Source: Actinacidiphila oryziradicis
GTDB taxonomy: Bacteria > Actinomycetota > Actinomycetes > Streptomycetales > Streptomycetaceae
Direction: 5' to 3'
DNA length: 64,000 nt
Assembly: GCF_005047355.1 (NCBI RefSeq)
Contig: NZ_SUMC01000001.1
Coordinates: 372,001-436,000 of the forward strand
The notes beneath the pieces are model-generated. The model made no database searches, was not told where the DNA came from, and saw only the letters and a program-made list of their open reading frames with translations. The translations under genes and the position numbers were made by a program. This document shows, piece by piece, positions 38,763 to 46,250 of this stretch (the first letter of the stretch is position 1; each line of letters begins with the position of its first letter).

Positions 38763-39111
38763 ATCACCTACAACGCGTTACCGCGAGCGCCACACGGCGG
38801 CGGCACATCGGCCCCCGCGACCTGGAGCTCCTCATCGATCACTTTTAATGGACGCTCCATGATCACAGGTCGAAGACCTTTGACGCTCGCGACGCCCGGC
38901 ACGGCATCTCGTTTCGTTGGCCAAACAGCCGAATACGGCCCAGTAGGAGGCTGTACTGACAACGACCGCCGCGCCCGTCTCACTTTCCGTCTCATTCATC
39001 GACGTACGTGACCGTCCGGAGCTGTTCGCGCTGCCTCGATGGGCATGGCGTCCGTACGGGGATGAACGCCCGTGAACACGCTCGGATCATGCTCTGACCA
39101 GCACAGACAAA
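38763..39111. other. Right end of the island, no gene
   Basis: 349 bp between the DUF4239 start and the right attachment repeat. Apart from the 19-bp arm-like sequence at 38977-38995 I see nothing. A minus frame here lacks credible codon use. Confidence 0.4.
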
Positions 39112-39155
39112 CCTGCAAAGCGAGTTACGCCGGTTCGATTCCGGTCACCGCCTCC
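39112..39155 (+). repeat. Attachment site (attR) copy of the tRNA-Cys 3' end
   Basis: An exact 44-bp copy of 36464-36507. The upstream half of a tRNA is absent, so this is not a functional tRNA gene but the right junction of the island, or the left junction of a second element further right. Confidence 0.85.
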
Positions 39156-39169
39156 CATTTCTACGTGCC

Positions 39170-39365
39170 GCCCTCGCACCGCTTCGCGGGCGTCGGGCGG
39201 CTGCGCCGGACTCCGTCCGGCGGGGCGGGTACCGTGGGCCATCAGGCCCATCACGGCTCGCTCCGGCACCCCGAGGATCAGCAGCAGGGTTGCGGCAGTG
39301 TGCCGAGCGTCGCGCAGCCGTCCGTCCCTCACCTTCGCATCGCGCAGCAGTACCCGAACTGCGGA
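39170..39365 (-). pseudogene. C-terminal fragment of a tyrosine recombinase
   Basis: About 60 codons matching the catalytic end of phage-type integrases: AVRVLLRDAKVRDGRLRDARHTAATLLL and LGVPERAVMGLM. The R-H-x-x motif (ARHTAAT) is present, but the active-site Tyr box and the rest of the protein are missing. It points toward the attR copy 15 bp away, on the outer side of the island. Confidence 0.75.
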
Positions 39366-39652
39366 GGGAGCCCCACGGCTCGGCGCCCGGCACGAGACTT
39401 CGTGTGGGCGGTCGCCGGGTTGGTCCGGCGCTTATCAGGGCAGTACCCGGCCTTGCGGCCACCGTGACGGCGCGACCGCCGCGGCCGGGCCCCAAGCCGT
39501 AAGCCGTAAGCCGTGCAGTGTCACAAGCGAAGCGATCCCCCCAGGTGTCCCCCGGCAAGAGGCTGCAGTGAAGAAACGCCAGGTCAGGCGTCCCGGGATC
39601 GTCATACAAAAGGGCGCCGGGGACATTGGCCCGACGCCCGGGATCGGTCGGG

Positions 39653-39901
39653 TTACTTCTTGGTGCAGACCTTGTGCGGCTTGACCCAGACCTTCGAGGT
39701 CTTGCCGTGCTTGTGAACGGTCTTGTAGTAGCCCTTGACGTTGTGGCACTTCTGCGCGGTGGGAGCGTGCTGGCTCGCGGTCACGCTAGTGCTTGCCGTC
39801 GGCGCCGCGAAGGCGGTACCCGTTGAGGCCATGGCTGCTCCACCGGCCAGCACTGCCGCGGCAGTACCGGTGGCAAGAGCGCGTGCGATTCGGCTTCGCA
39901 T
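39653..39901 (-). CDS. Small secreted protein
   Basis: 82 residues: a signal peptide (RIARALATGTAAAVLAGGAA, cleavage near AFAA-PT) and a mature part of about 46 residues rich in Lys, Thr and His with two cysteines (KCHNVKG and HKVCTKK) that may form one disulfide. ATG 39901 has GGAAAGG 9 nt upstream. A likely terminator hairpin lies at 39612-39639. Function unknown; a small secreted basic peptide. Confidence 0.7.
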   Translation of the reverse strand: MRSRIARALATGTAAAVLAGGAAMASTGTAFAAPTASTSVTASQHAPTAQKCHNVKGYYKTVHKHGKTSKVWVKPHKVCTKK

Positions 39902-40084
39902 AACTCGCAACCTTTCCGTTAGTCGGGTATAAGTCCCCCTGTTCCATTCTTCCGCGTCTCATCCAGCACGCACCCCGAACAGCAGTGGCACCACGCGGCG
40001 GTGAGTCAGGCGGGGCGTTGAGGTTCTTTGGAGCCGGACCACCCGACGGTCCCCTCGTCGGAGCCCCGGAGGACAAACTCGAAC

Positions 40085-40270
40085 TCAATCACCGCCGGGC
40101 AGGCCGTGATGATTTCGGCCGGCCTCCGCGCCAACAGCCTCCGCCCCGACCTCACCACGGTCCCCCTGAACGGCGTCGAGCCGAGCCACGTCGTGCTGGC
40201 GACCCGCGCCGGCGACCACAACCGCCTCGTGGCGGCCTTCCGCAAGTCCGCCGAAACCCACCTCACCGGC
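40085..40270 (+). pseudogene. C-terminal fragment of a LysR-family regulator
   Basis: About 60 codons reading ITAGQAVMISAGLR, then RPDLTTVPLNGVEPSHVVLATR and LVAAFRKSAETHL, the end of a LysR effector-binding domain. The DNA-binding part and most of the effector domain are absent, and the frame runs on without a matching end. Confidence 0.65.
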
Positions 40271-40490
40271 CCCGGCCCGGCCAAGCCGCCGAGCGACCGG
40301 CCCCGCACCTGCAACGCCGACGGCACCATCGACGCAGAACCCTCGACCTGGAGCTGCACGGCGGTGCGGGGGGTGGTCCCCAGGCCGGCACCCTCCGAGC
40401 TGTCGGAGGGAAGTACCCACGCCGGACAAGGAGGGTGGGTCGCACGGAGAAGTGCCCCCGCTGTGCCGCCGAGTGGCGGATCCCCATGGG

Positions 40491-41001
40491 TTACGCCCGA
40501 CCGGTTCCGGTCAGCGCGTCCAGAGTGCGGCAGAGAGCGTCCAGGGCGGCGGTGAACGCGTGCTCGGGCGGGGCGCCGTAGCCGACGACCACGGCGCCGT
40601 CGGCGGGGCCGGGGGTGGGGCCGGCGGGGCCGTGGTGGAAGTCGCGGAGGACGCCCAGGGGGAGATGGCGGCCCTGGGGGTCGTCGGCCATGGCGTGGAC
40701 GAGGGGGCGTTCGGTGCCGGGAGGGAGGCGGAGGACGAGGTGGAGGCCGGCGGCGATGCCGGTGAGGCGGATGTGGGGGACACGGCGGGTGAGGGGGGCG
40801 AGGGCGGCGACCAGGAGGTCGCGTCGGCGGCGGTAGCGCAGGCGCATGGCGCGGACATGGCGGTCGTAGGCGCCCGAGGTGATGAATTCGGCGAGGGTGA
40901 GCTGGTCGAGGGCGCTGCAGTGGCGCTCCATGGGGCCCTTGGCGTCGAGCACCTTGTCGAGGAGGTGGCCGGGGAGGGCCATCCAGGCCAGCCGGTCCGT
41001 T
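40491..41001 (-). pseudogene. MocR-type regulator, C-terminal part
   Basis: The frame matches the aminotransferase-like domain of MocR/PdxR regulators from RLAWMALPGHLLDKVLDAKG through ALDQLTLAEFITSGAYDRHVRAMRLRYRRRRD to the family C-terminus. It begins abruptly at 41001, where foreign sequence takes over. The matching upstream part lies at 41795-42233. Confidence 0.8.
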
Positions 41002-41063
41002 GGTTCGGCTGGGTGGTGGCGCTGTTCGTTCAGCGCACGCCCGGCAAGCACACAAGCGCCTAC

Positions 41064-41252
41064 GTGGCCCATAAGCGGCCCGTACAGGCACCAACCCGCC
41101 CGCATGTCCACCTAGCGCCTATCGACGGCGAGGAAACAGCACTTGTGCGCCCGTATCTCGTGGCGTTTGAAGAGCAGCGGGAACGCCAGCGGCAGCAGTA
41201 CCGCCGAACGTTGCTCATCACGGCCAGCATGGAAGGGGCAGCAGCACTGTGA
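41064..41252 (+). CDS. Small hypothetical protein, first gene of a three-gene cassette
   Basis: About 62 residues if started at GTG 41064. The C-terminal two thirds (IDGEETALVRPYLVAFEEQRERQRQQYRRTLL) is helical and highly charged and resembles small accessory proteins of Streptomyces. The stop overlaps the next start by 4 nt (GTGA). Function unknown. Confidence 0.5.
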   Translation: MAHKRPVQAPTRPHVHLAPIDGEETALVRPYLVAFEEQRERQRQQYRRTLLITASMEGAAAL

Positions 41253-41470
41253 GCACCCCGTATGTGCTCGTCGTGGGGACGCTGGCGGTAGATACCGAGC
41301 AGAACCGTGTAGGCAGGGTTACCGCATCGGACGGAGAGACAGTCACTCTCAAGCCACCAGCGGGCGGCGAGGAGTGGAAGGCGGAGCACTTTCGGCCCGC
41401 TGATGAGGCGGAAAGGCTGCACTTCCGCGTAGCGGAGGCGAACACGCGGAGCAGGAACGGGAGGCTGTGA
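41249..41470 (+). CDS. Small hypothetical protein, second gene of the cassette
   Basis: 73 residues, starting at GTG 41249 inside the previous stop. The sequence STPYVLVVGTLAVDTEQNRVGRV...VTLKPPAGGEEW suggests a small beta-rich domain, as in short proteins common in Streptomyces accessory regions. No known function. Confidence 0.65.
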   Translation: MSTPYVLVVGTLAVDTEQNRVGRVTASDGETVTLKPPAGGEEWKAEHFRPADEAERLHFRVAEANTRSRNGRL

Positions 41471-41691
41471 TGGACCGCAAGACTTACCGGTATGTGAGCC
41501 ACACGATCACGGCGCATCCGAATACCGATGTCACGTACGAAGCGGAGTGCCTGCGCTGTAACTGGACTGACGTCCAGGGCGACGATTCAGCACCCGTAGA
41601 CATCGCGTGCATGGAGCACACTGGGCGCACCGGTCACGAGGGTTTCCGGCGCATCTGCACGTCATTCGCGCTGGTGACGAGGAGCGAGTGA
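41470..41691 (+). CDS. Small hypothetical protein, third gene of the cassette (DUF7848-like)
   Basis: 73 residues from ATG 41470, which shares its A with the preceding TGA. Seen: ECLRCNW with a C-x-x-C pair and ECMEHTGRTGHEGFRR-like C-terminal part (ACMEHTGRTGHEGFRRICTS), a pattern I associate with the DUF7848 group, from memory. A zinc-binding knuckle is possible. Function unknown. Confidence 0.65.
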   Translation: MDRKTYRYVSHTITAHPNTDVTYEAECLRCNWTDVQGDDSAPVDIACMEHTGRTGHEGFRRICTSFALVTRSE

Positions 41692-41794
41692 GCTAGGCCG
41701 CTCAGACTGCCCCCGTCGTGTGCCTACCCGTGGCGCATGGCGGGGGCTCTGTCGTGCCGCTGACCTGCTGCTTTCTCAAACTGCAAGGGTGTAG

Positions 41795-42233
41795 GGTCTA
41801 CCGGCTGACGGTCGTAGCGGAACTCGCCGTCGTAGTCGTCCTCCAGGACGATGCCTGTCGTGGTTCGAGCCCAGTCGATGACGACGGCTCGGCGGTCGGG
41901 ATGGAGAGTGACGCCGGTGGGGTACTGGTGGGCGGGGGTGAGGAGGGCAGCGCGTACGTCGGGGGCGGCGGAGAGCTCGTCGGTACGGGCGCCGTACTCG
42001 TCGACGGGCAGCGGGAGAGTGCGCAGGCCGGCGGCGGTGAACAGGTCGCGGTGCGGGGCGAGACCGTAGGACTCGACGGCGGCCCGGCGGGCGCCGGAGG
42101 CCTTGAGGACGCGGGCGAGCAGGGCCAGTCCGCCGGCGAAGCCGGAGCAGATGACGATCCGTTCGGGGTCGGTACGCACGCCCCGGGCGCGGGCCAGGTA
42201 GTCGGCGAGGGCGTGGCGCAGGTTTTTTTCTCC
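41795..42233 (-). pseudogene. MocR-type regulator, N-terminal aminotransferase part
   Basis: In frame: LRHALADYLARARGVRTDPERIVICSGFAGGL, then VESYGLAPHRDLF, LLTPAHQYPTGVTL and EDDYDGEFRYDRQPV. These are the expected MocR blocks before the PLP lysine. The helix-turn-helix domain is missing on the right, and the segment with the PLP lysine is missing on the left, where the small-gene cassette begins. Confidence 0.8.
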
Positions 42234-42337
42234 CCCGACCCGCCCCTTCGGGGCACCGACGGAATGAGCTGATCAGGGAGGACGGACCGGCCGGCGTAGA
42301 TCGTTTCCCAAGGCTCCGGCCCCGGTTCCGGCGGTTC

Positions 42338-42505
42338 CTACGACGCGATTGAGCTCATCCGACCCGGCCGGAGCGGCAGTTCAAGGGTGAACACGGCGCC
42401 GCGGCCACCCTCGCGGGCGGTCGTCGTGAGCGGGCCGCCGGGCCGCCGGGCCAGGTCCCGGGCGCTGGCCAGGCCGAGGCCACGGGACGGGGGGAAACCG
42501 CCGTC
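42338..42505 (-). pseudogene. C-terminal fragment of a sensor histidine kinase
   Basis: About 55 codons: SRGLGLASARDLARRPGGPL is the G2 box of a HATPase domain, followed by GRGAVFTLELPL and a stop at 42338. The rest of the kinase is absent. Short of the next gene, the remaining 230 bp to either side hold nothing recognisable. Confidence 0.65.
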
Positions 42506-42559
42506 TCAGGCAGCGGGCCCACCGGCCCGCACTATCCAGGGGCCCCGCGCCGCAGCCCG

Positions 42560-44890
42560 TCAGACGCCCGGCTTGACCACCGCGTGCTGCGGCCGGATCG
42601 GCAGCCGGCTCACCGGCCGTCCGGTCGCGGCGCGTACCGCCGCCGCCACCGCCGCCGGGGAGACGACGACCGGGGCGGCGCTGATCGCCTTGGCGCCGAA
42701 GGGGGCGACCACGTCGCGCTCCTCGACCAGCTTCACGATCCGTACGTCCGGCGCGTCCAGCGCCGTGGGCAGCGCGTAGCCGGTGAGATTCGGCCGTTTG
42801 ACGATGCCGCGCGGGGCCCGCAGGTCCTCCATGAGGGCGGCGCCGACACCCTGTATCACTCCGGCCTCGATCCGGGCGGCGGCCTGGCGCGGATTCAGCA
42901 CCCGGCCGACGTCCTGGGCGACGGCCATCTCCACGACGCGGACCGAGCCGAGCTCGATGTCGACGTCCACCACGGCCCGCACCGCGCAGTAGGCGAGGCC
43001 GACGAAGGCGTCGCCCTGGCCGTCGTCGTCAAGGTGGTCGGTGGGGTGGGGGCGGCACTGGGCGGTGGCCCAGAGCTCCTTGCCGAGCAGCTCCTCCTCG
43101 ACGGTGGTGGACAGCACACCGTCGTAGGAGGTGATCTTGCCGTCGGCGATGGTGAGGAGCTCGACGGACATCCCGAATTTGCCCGCCAGGGGCTGCAGCA
43201 GCTGGGTGCGGACCATCTTGGCGGCCCGCTCCACCGCGCCGCCGGAGACCCAGGTGTGCCGGCCGCGGGCGGAGGCGCCGGACGGCGGCTGGTCGGTGTC
43301 GGAGGGCAGGACGCGGACGTCCTCGATGCCGAGCACTTCCTGGACGATCTGCCGGGCGAGGGTGGTGAAGCCCTGGCCGGTGTCGACTGCGGCACAGATC
43401 ACGGTGGCGCCGCCGTCATGGACCCGTACGGTCGCGGTGGAGACCTCGTCGGTGCCCTCGGCGCCGAGCATGTGCACCATGCCGAGCGCGTAGCCGACGC
43501 CGCGCCGCACCGCGCCCGGCTCGCCGGCGCCCTCCGGGCCGCCGGGGAGCAGCCACTGCGACTCGTCGTCGTCCAGGGGCAGAGGCGGGAGGTCGGCGTC
43601 GCGGACGGCCTTCAGCAGCTCGCCGACGGGGGCCGGGCAGGTCACCGTCTGGCCGGTGGGGAGGAGATCGCCGGTGGCCATGACGTTGCGCATGCGGATC
43701 TCGGCCGGGTCCAGGCCCAGCTTGGCCGCGAGCTTGTCCATCTGGCCCTCGTAGGCCGCGCAGACCTGCATGGCGCCCTCGCCGCGCACATGGCCGGAGG
43801 GCGGGTTGTTGGTGCGTACGGCCCAGCCCTCGACGAAGACGTGCGGGACGACATACGGGCCGGCGGCGAAGGCCACGGCTGCGGCGAGCGCGTCGGAGGA
43901 GGTGTCGGCGTAGGCGCCCGCGTCGAGCAGGACCTGCGCCTCGATCTTGACCAGGCGGCCCTCGGCGTCGGCGTGGTGGCGGTAGCGCAGCAGGGTGGGG
44001 TGGCGGTGGGAGTGGCTCAGGAACGACTCCTCGCGGGTCGCCACGAACTTCACCGGGCAGCCGGTCCTGAGCGCGAGCAGCCCGAGCGGGATCTGTACGC
44101 CGGAGTCCTCGCGGTCGCCCATCGCGCCCGGTACGCCGGTGACGACGACCTTGACGCGGTCGGCCTCCAGGCCGAAGCAGGCGGCGGCCAGATCGCGGTC
44201 GGTGTGCGGGTCGGTCGAGGCCACGTAGAGCTCGACGCCGCCATCGGGGCGCGGCACCGCGAGGCCCGCCTCGGCACCGATGGGGGCCGGGTCCTGGCGG
44301 CCGACGCGGTACAGGCCTTCGACGATGACCTCGCCGACGGCGGCGGGGTCGCCGAAGCGCAGCGGGATATGCCGGATGAGATTGCCGTCGGGGTGCAGCG
44401 GTTCGGCCTCGAACGCCTTCTCCGGGTCGGTGATGGGGTCGAGGATCTCGTATTCGACCTGGATCGCGGCGGCGGCGAGGCGGGCCGTGTCGGGGTGGTC
44501 GGCGGCGATGGCGGCGATCGCCTCGCCGTGGTGCCGGACGGTGTCCTTGGCGAATACGGGACGGTCGGCGACACGGCGTCCGTGCGTGGCGTCGCCGGGG
44601 ACGTCCTCATGGGTCACCACGGCCCGTACGCCGGGCATCGCGGCGGCCTCGCCGGTGTCGATGGAGACGATGCGGGCGTGGGGATGCGGAGAGCGCAGCA
44701 CGGCCGCCCAGAGCAGGCCCTCGGCCCAGAGGTCGGCCGCGTAAGGGTAGGTGCCCTGTGCCTTGGCGAGCACGTCGGCCGGCGGGAGGGACATGCCGAG
44801 GCCGTGCGGTGCGGCGCCGTCGGCCGGGCCGGGGTGCTGGGTCGCGGTGCCGGCCGCGGGGGTCGCGGTGGCCGCGTCGGGTCCGGTCAT
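42560..44890 (-). CDS. Xanthine dehydrogenase family molybdopterin-binding subunit
   Basis: A 776-residue large subunit of a molybdenum hydroxylase. The N-terminal domain (KAQGTYPYAADLW, VLRSPHPHARI) and molybdopterin domains (DTGQGFTTLARQI, ASARGRHTWVSGGAV, FGAKAISAAP) are present. The second Mo-pterin loop reads RGEGAMQV instead of the usual RGFG. Near residue 738 the catalytic Glu of the GxGE motif is Ala, so normal purine hydroxylation is doubtful. It is the last gene of a three-subunit operon. Confidence 0.93.
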   Translation of the reverse strand: MTGPDAATATPAAGTATQHPGPADGAAPHGLGMSLPPADVLAKAQGTYPYAADLWAEGLLWAAVLRSPHPHARIVSIDTGEAAAMPGVRAVVTHEDVPGDATHGRRVADRPVFAKDTVRHHGEAIAAIAADHPDTARLAAAAIQVEYEILDPITDPEKAFEAEPLHPDGNLIRHIPLRFGDPAAVGEVIVEGLYRVGRQDPAPIGAEAGLAVPRPDGGVELYVASTDPHTDRDLAAACFGLEADRVKVVVTGVPGAMGDREDSGVQIPLGLLALRTGCPVKFVATREESFLSHSHRHPTLLRYRHHADAEGRLVKIEAQVLLDAGAYADTSSDALAAAVAFAAGPYVVPHVFVEGWAVRTNNPPSGHVRGEGAMQVCAAYEGQMDKLAAKLGLDPAEIRMRNVMATGDLLPTGQTVTCPAPVGELLKAVRDADLPPLPLDDDESQWLLPGGPEGAGEPGAVRRGVGYALGMVHMLGAEGTDEVSTATVRVHDGGATVICAAVDTGQGFTTLARQIVQEVLGIEDVRVLPSDTDQPPSGASARGRHTWVSGGAVERAAKMVRTQLLQPLAGKFGMSVELLTIADGKITSYDGVLSTTVEEELLGKELWATAQCRPHPTDHLDDDGQGDAFVGLAYCAVRAVVDVDIELGSVRVVEMAVAQDVGRVLNPRQAAARIEAGVIQGVGAALMEDLRAPRGIVKRPNLTGYALPTALDAPDVRIVKLVEERDVVAPFGAKAISAAPVVVSPAAVAAAVRAATGRPVSRLPIRPQHAVVKPGV

Positions 44891-45018
44891 GACGCCGGCC
44901 TTTCGGTGCTGCGTGCTCGCGGGTGGGGGATGGCGCGTCCGTCGCCGGAGGCGGCCCGGTCGTGCCCGTCCATGGCACGGCGCGGGGCGACTGCCCGCGC
45001 CCTGGACGTCTGGGTCAT
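44887..45018 (-). CDS. 43-codon ORF coupled to both neighbouring subunit genes
   Basis: Its ATG overlaps the stop of the iron-sulfur subunit gene by 4 nt (ATGA), and its own TGA overlaps the ATG of the molybdopterin subunit gene by 4 nt (ATGA). The product would be a 43-residue, Arg/Ala-rich basic peptide with no domain. The spacing is exact at both ends, so ribosomes could pass through it by termination-reinitiation. It may be a coupling device or a true small subunit. Confidence 0.45.
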   Translation of the reverse strand: MTQTSRARAVAPRRAMDGHDRAASGDGRAIPHPRARSTERPAS

Positions 45019-46250
45019 GCCGGGCCTCCCGACTGGTGCGGGATGCGTGGGGTTTCGGCGTCGGTGGCGGTCTCCGCGGCGGCCTCGCGGGAGGCGACGA
45101 CCTCGCGGACGGCGTCGAGGACGCCGCGGTAGCCGGAGCAGCGGCAGAGGTTGCCGCAGAGGGCCTGCCGGGTCTCCAGCTCGGTGGGGCTGTGGTTGCC
45201 CTCCAGCAGGTCGTGAACGGTCATGGCCATGCCCGGGATGCAGAAGCCGCACTGGACGGCGCCGCAGTCGGCAAGGGCCTGCTGGACGTCGGACGGGCGG
45301 CCGTCGGGGGCGGCCAGGCCCTCCACCGTGCGGACCTCGCAGCCGGCGGCGGTGGCGGCCGGGACCAGGCAGGAGGCCACGAGGCGGCCGTCGACCTGGA
45401 CCGAGCAGGCGCCGCACTCGCCCTCTTCGCAGCCGTCCTTGGCGCCGGCGAGGCCGAGCCGTTCGCGGAGCACGTAGAGCAGGGACTCGCCGAGCCACGC
45501 GCCGGTGACGGGGCGGTCGGTGCCGTTGACCCGCAGGACGTAGGAGGCGAGCGGGTGCTCGCTGGGGGCCTCGGCGGGGTCGTCGGCCGGGGGTCCGGCC
45601 TCCTCGGAGCGGACGAGGAAGTCGCCGGAGTCCTCCGGGACCTCGCCACCGGCGAACGGCACGGCCCACTCGCCGGAGGGGTCGCCGGAGATCTCCCCCG
45701 CGCCGTTGCCGGCTTCGGCCGGACCTGCCGGAGGCTCCCCCCACTGGCCGGCCGCGTCGCCCGCCGCGTCCCGGGCGGGCTCGCCGGGGGGCAGACGCCA
45801 CTGGCCGGTCGTGTCGCCGGACCCGGCGGCGCCGTCCGCCGGTGACGGGTCCGCCAAGGCGGGGCCGCCGGGCAGGTAGGTGCCGGTCGGCGGGGTGTGC
45901 GGACCCGGGTCCGGCGGGGACCACTGCTGTTCCGGCGCGGTCGGCGCCGAGCCCCAGGACGCGCTGTACGCGCTGAGGGAGTACTCGCCGGACTCGTCGG
46001 CGGTGTCCTCCCGGACCGTGGGGATGGCCCAGGTGGGCGGGTCGTCGGGGGGTGCGGGCGCGTGGGCCCAGGGCGGGGTCTGGCCGTTGCCCTGGACGGC
46101 GAGCGGGTCGGTGCCCGGTTCGGGCAGCGGCAGCTGGGCGGCGAAGGAGACGTGCATGGTCTGGTCGCCGTCGTACTCCGCCGGCGACCACGGTTCGTAG
46201 CCGGACTGCGGCTGGTCGGTCATTCCTCCGCCCGTCACGTCGTCGGTCAT
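45015..46250 (-). CDS. [2Fe-2S] subunit of a xanthine-dehydrogenase-type enzyme, with long N-terminal extension
   Basis: A 411-residue protein. The C-terminal 170 residues are a normal small subunit: plant-type cluster CEEGECGACSV and the second cluster CGFCIPG...CGNLCRCSGY. The first 230 residues are a disordered Pro/Gly/Asp-rich extension with repeats such as DESGEYSLS, DTTGQWRLP, DAAGQWGEP and DPSGEWAVP. The start ATG 46250 overlaps the FAD-subunit stop by 4 nt. The electron path runs Mo to Fe-S to FAD. Confidence 0.92.
   Translation of the reverse strand: MTDDVTGGGMTDQPQSGYEPWSPAEYDGDQTMHVSFAAQLPLPEPGTDPLAVQGNGQTPPWAHAPAPPDDPPTWAIPTVREDTADESGEYSLSAYSASWGSAPTAPEQQWSPPDPGPHTPPTGTYLPGGPALADPSPADGAAGSGDTTGQWRLPPGEPARDAAGDAAGQWGEPPAGPAEAGNGAGEISGDPSGEWAVPFAGGEVPEDSGDFLVRSEEAGPPADDPAEAPSEHPLASYVLRVNGTDRPVTGAWLGESLLYVLRERLGLAGAKDGCEEGECGACSVQVDGRLVASCLVPAATAAGCEVRTVEGLAAPDGRPSDVQQALADCGAVQCGFCIPGMAMTVHDLLEGNHSPTELETRQALCGNLCRCSGYRGVLDAVREVVASREAAAETATDAETPRIPHQSGGPA

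Larger units (their letters stand above)
36509..39111. mobile_element. Small integrated island remnant at tRNA-Cys
   Basis: The 2.6 kb between the two 44-bp repeats holds a GYD-domain gene, a DUF4239 gene, a small Cys-containing ORF and much non-coding DNA, but no integrase, replication or transfer gene. GTCTCAGTTTCCGTCTCAG (36572-36590) just inside the left end and GTCTCACTTTCCGTCTCAT (38977-38995) inside the right end look like integrase arm-type sites. I read it as a stripped-down integrative element. Confidence 0.6.

Noticed and set aside
39494..39514. Three tandem AAGCCGT units
   Set aside because: Only 21 bp; short tandem repeats of this size occur by chance in decayed DNA.
42584..45508. 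974-codon open frame on the + strand across the xanthine dehydrogenase operon
   Set aside because: Antisense shadow of two well-identified subunit genes; composition is Gly/Val/Asp-rich and no motif is present.
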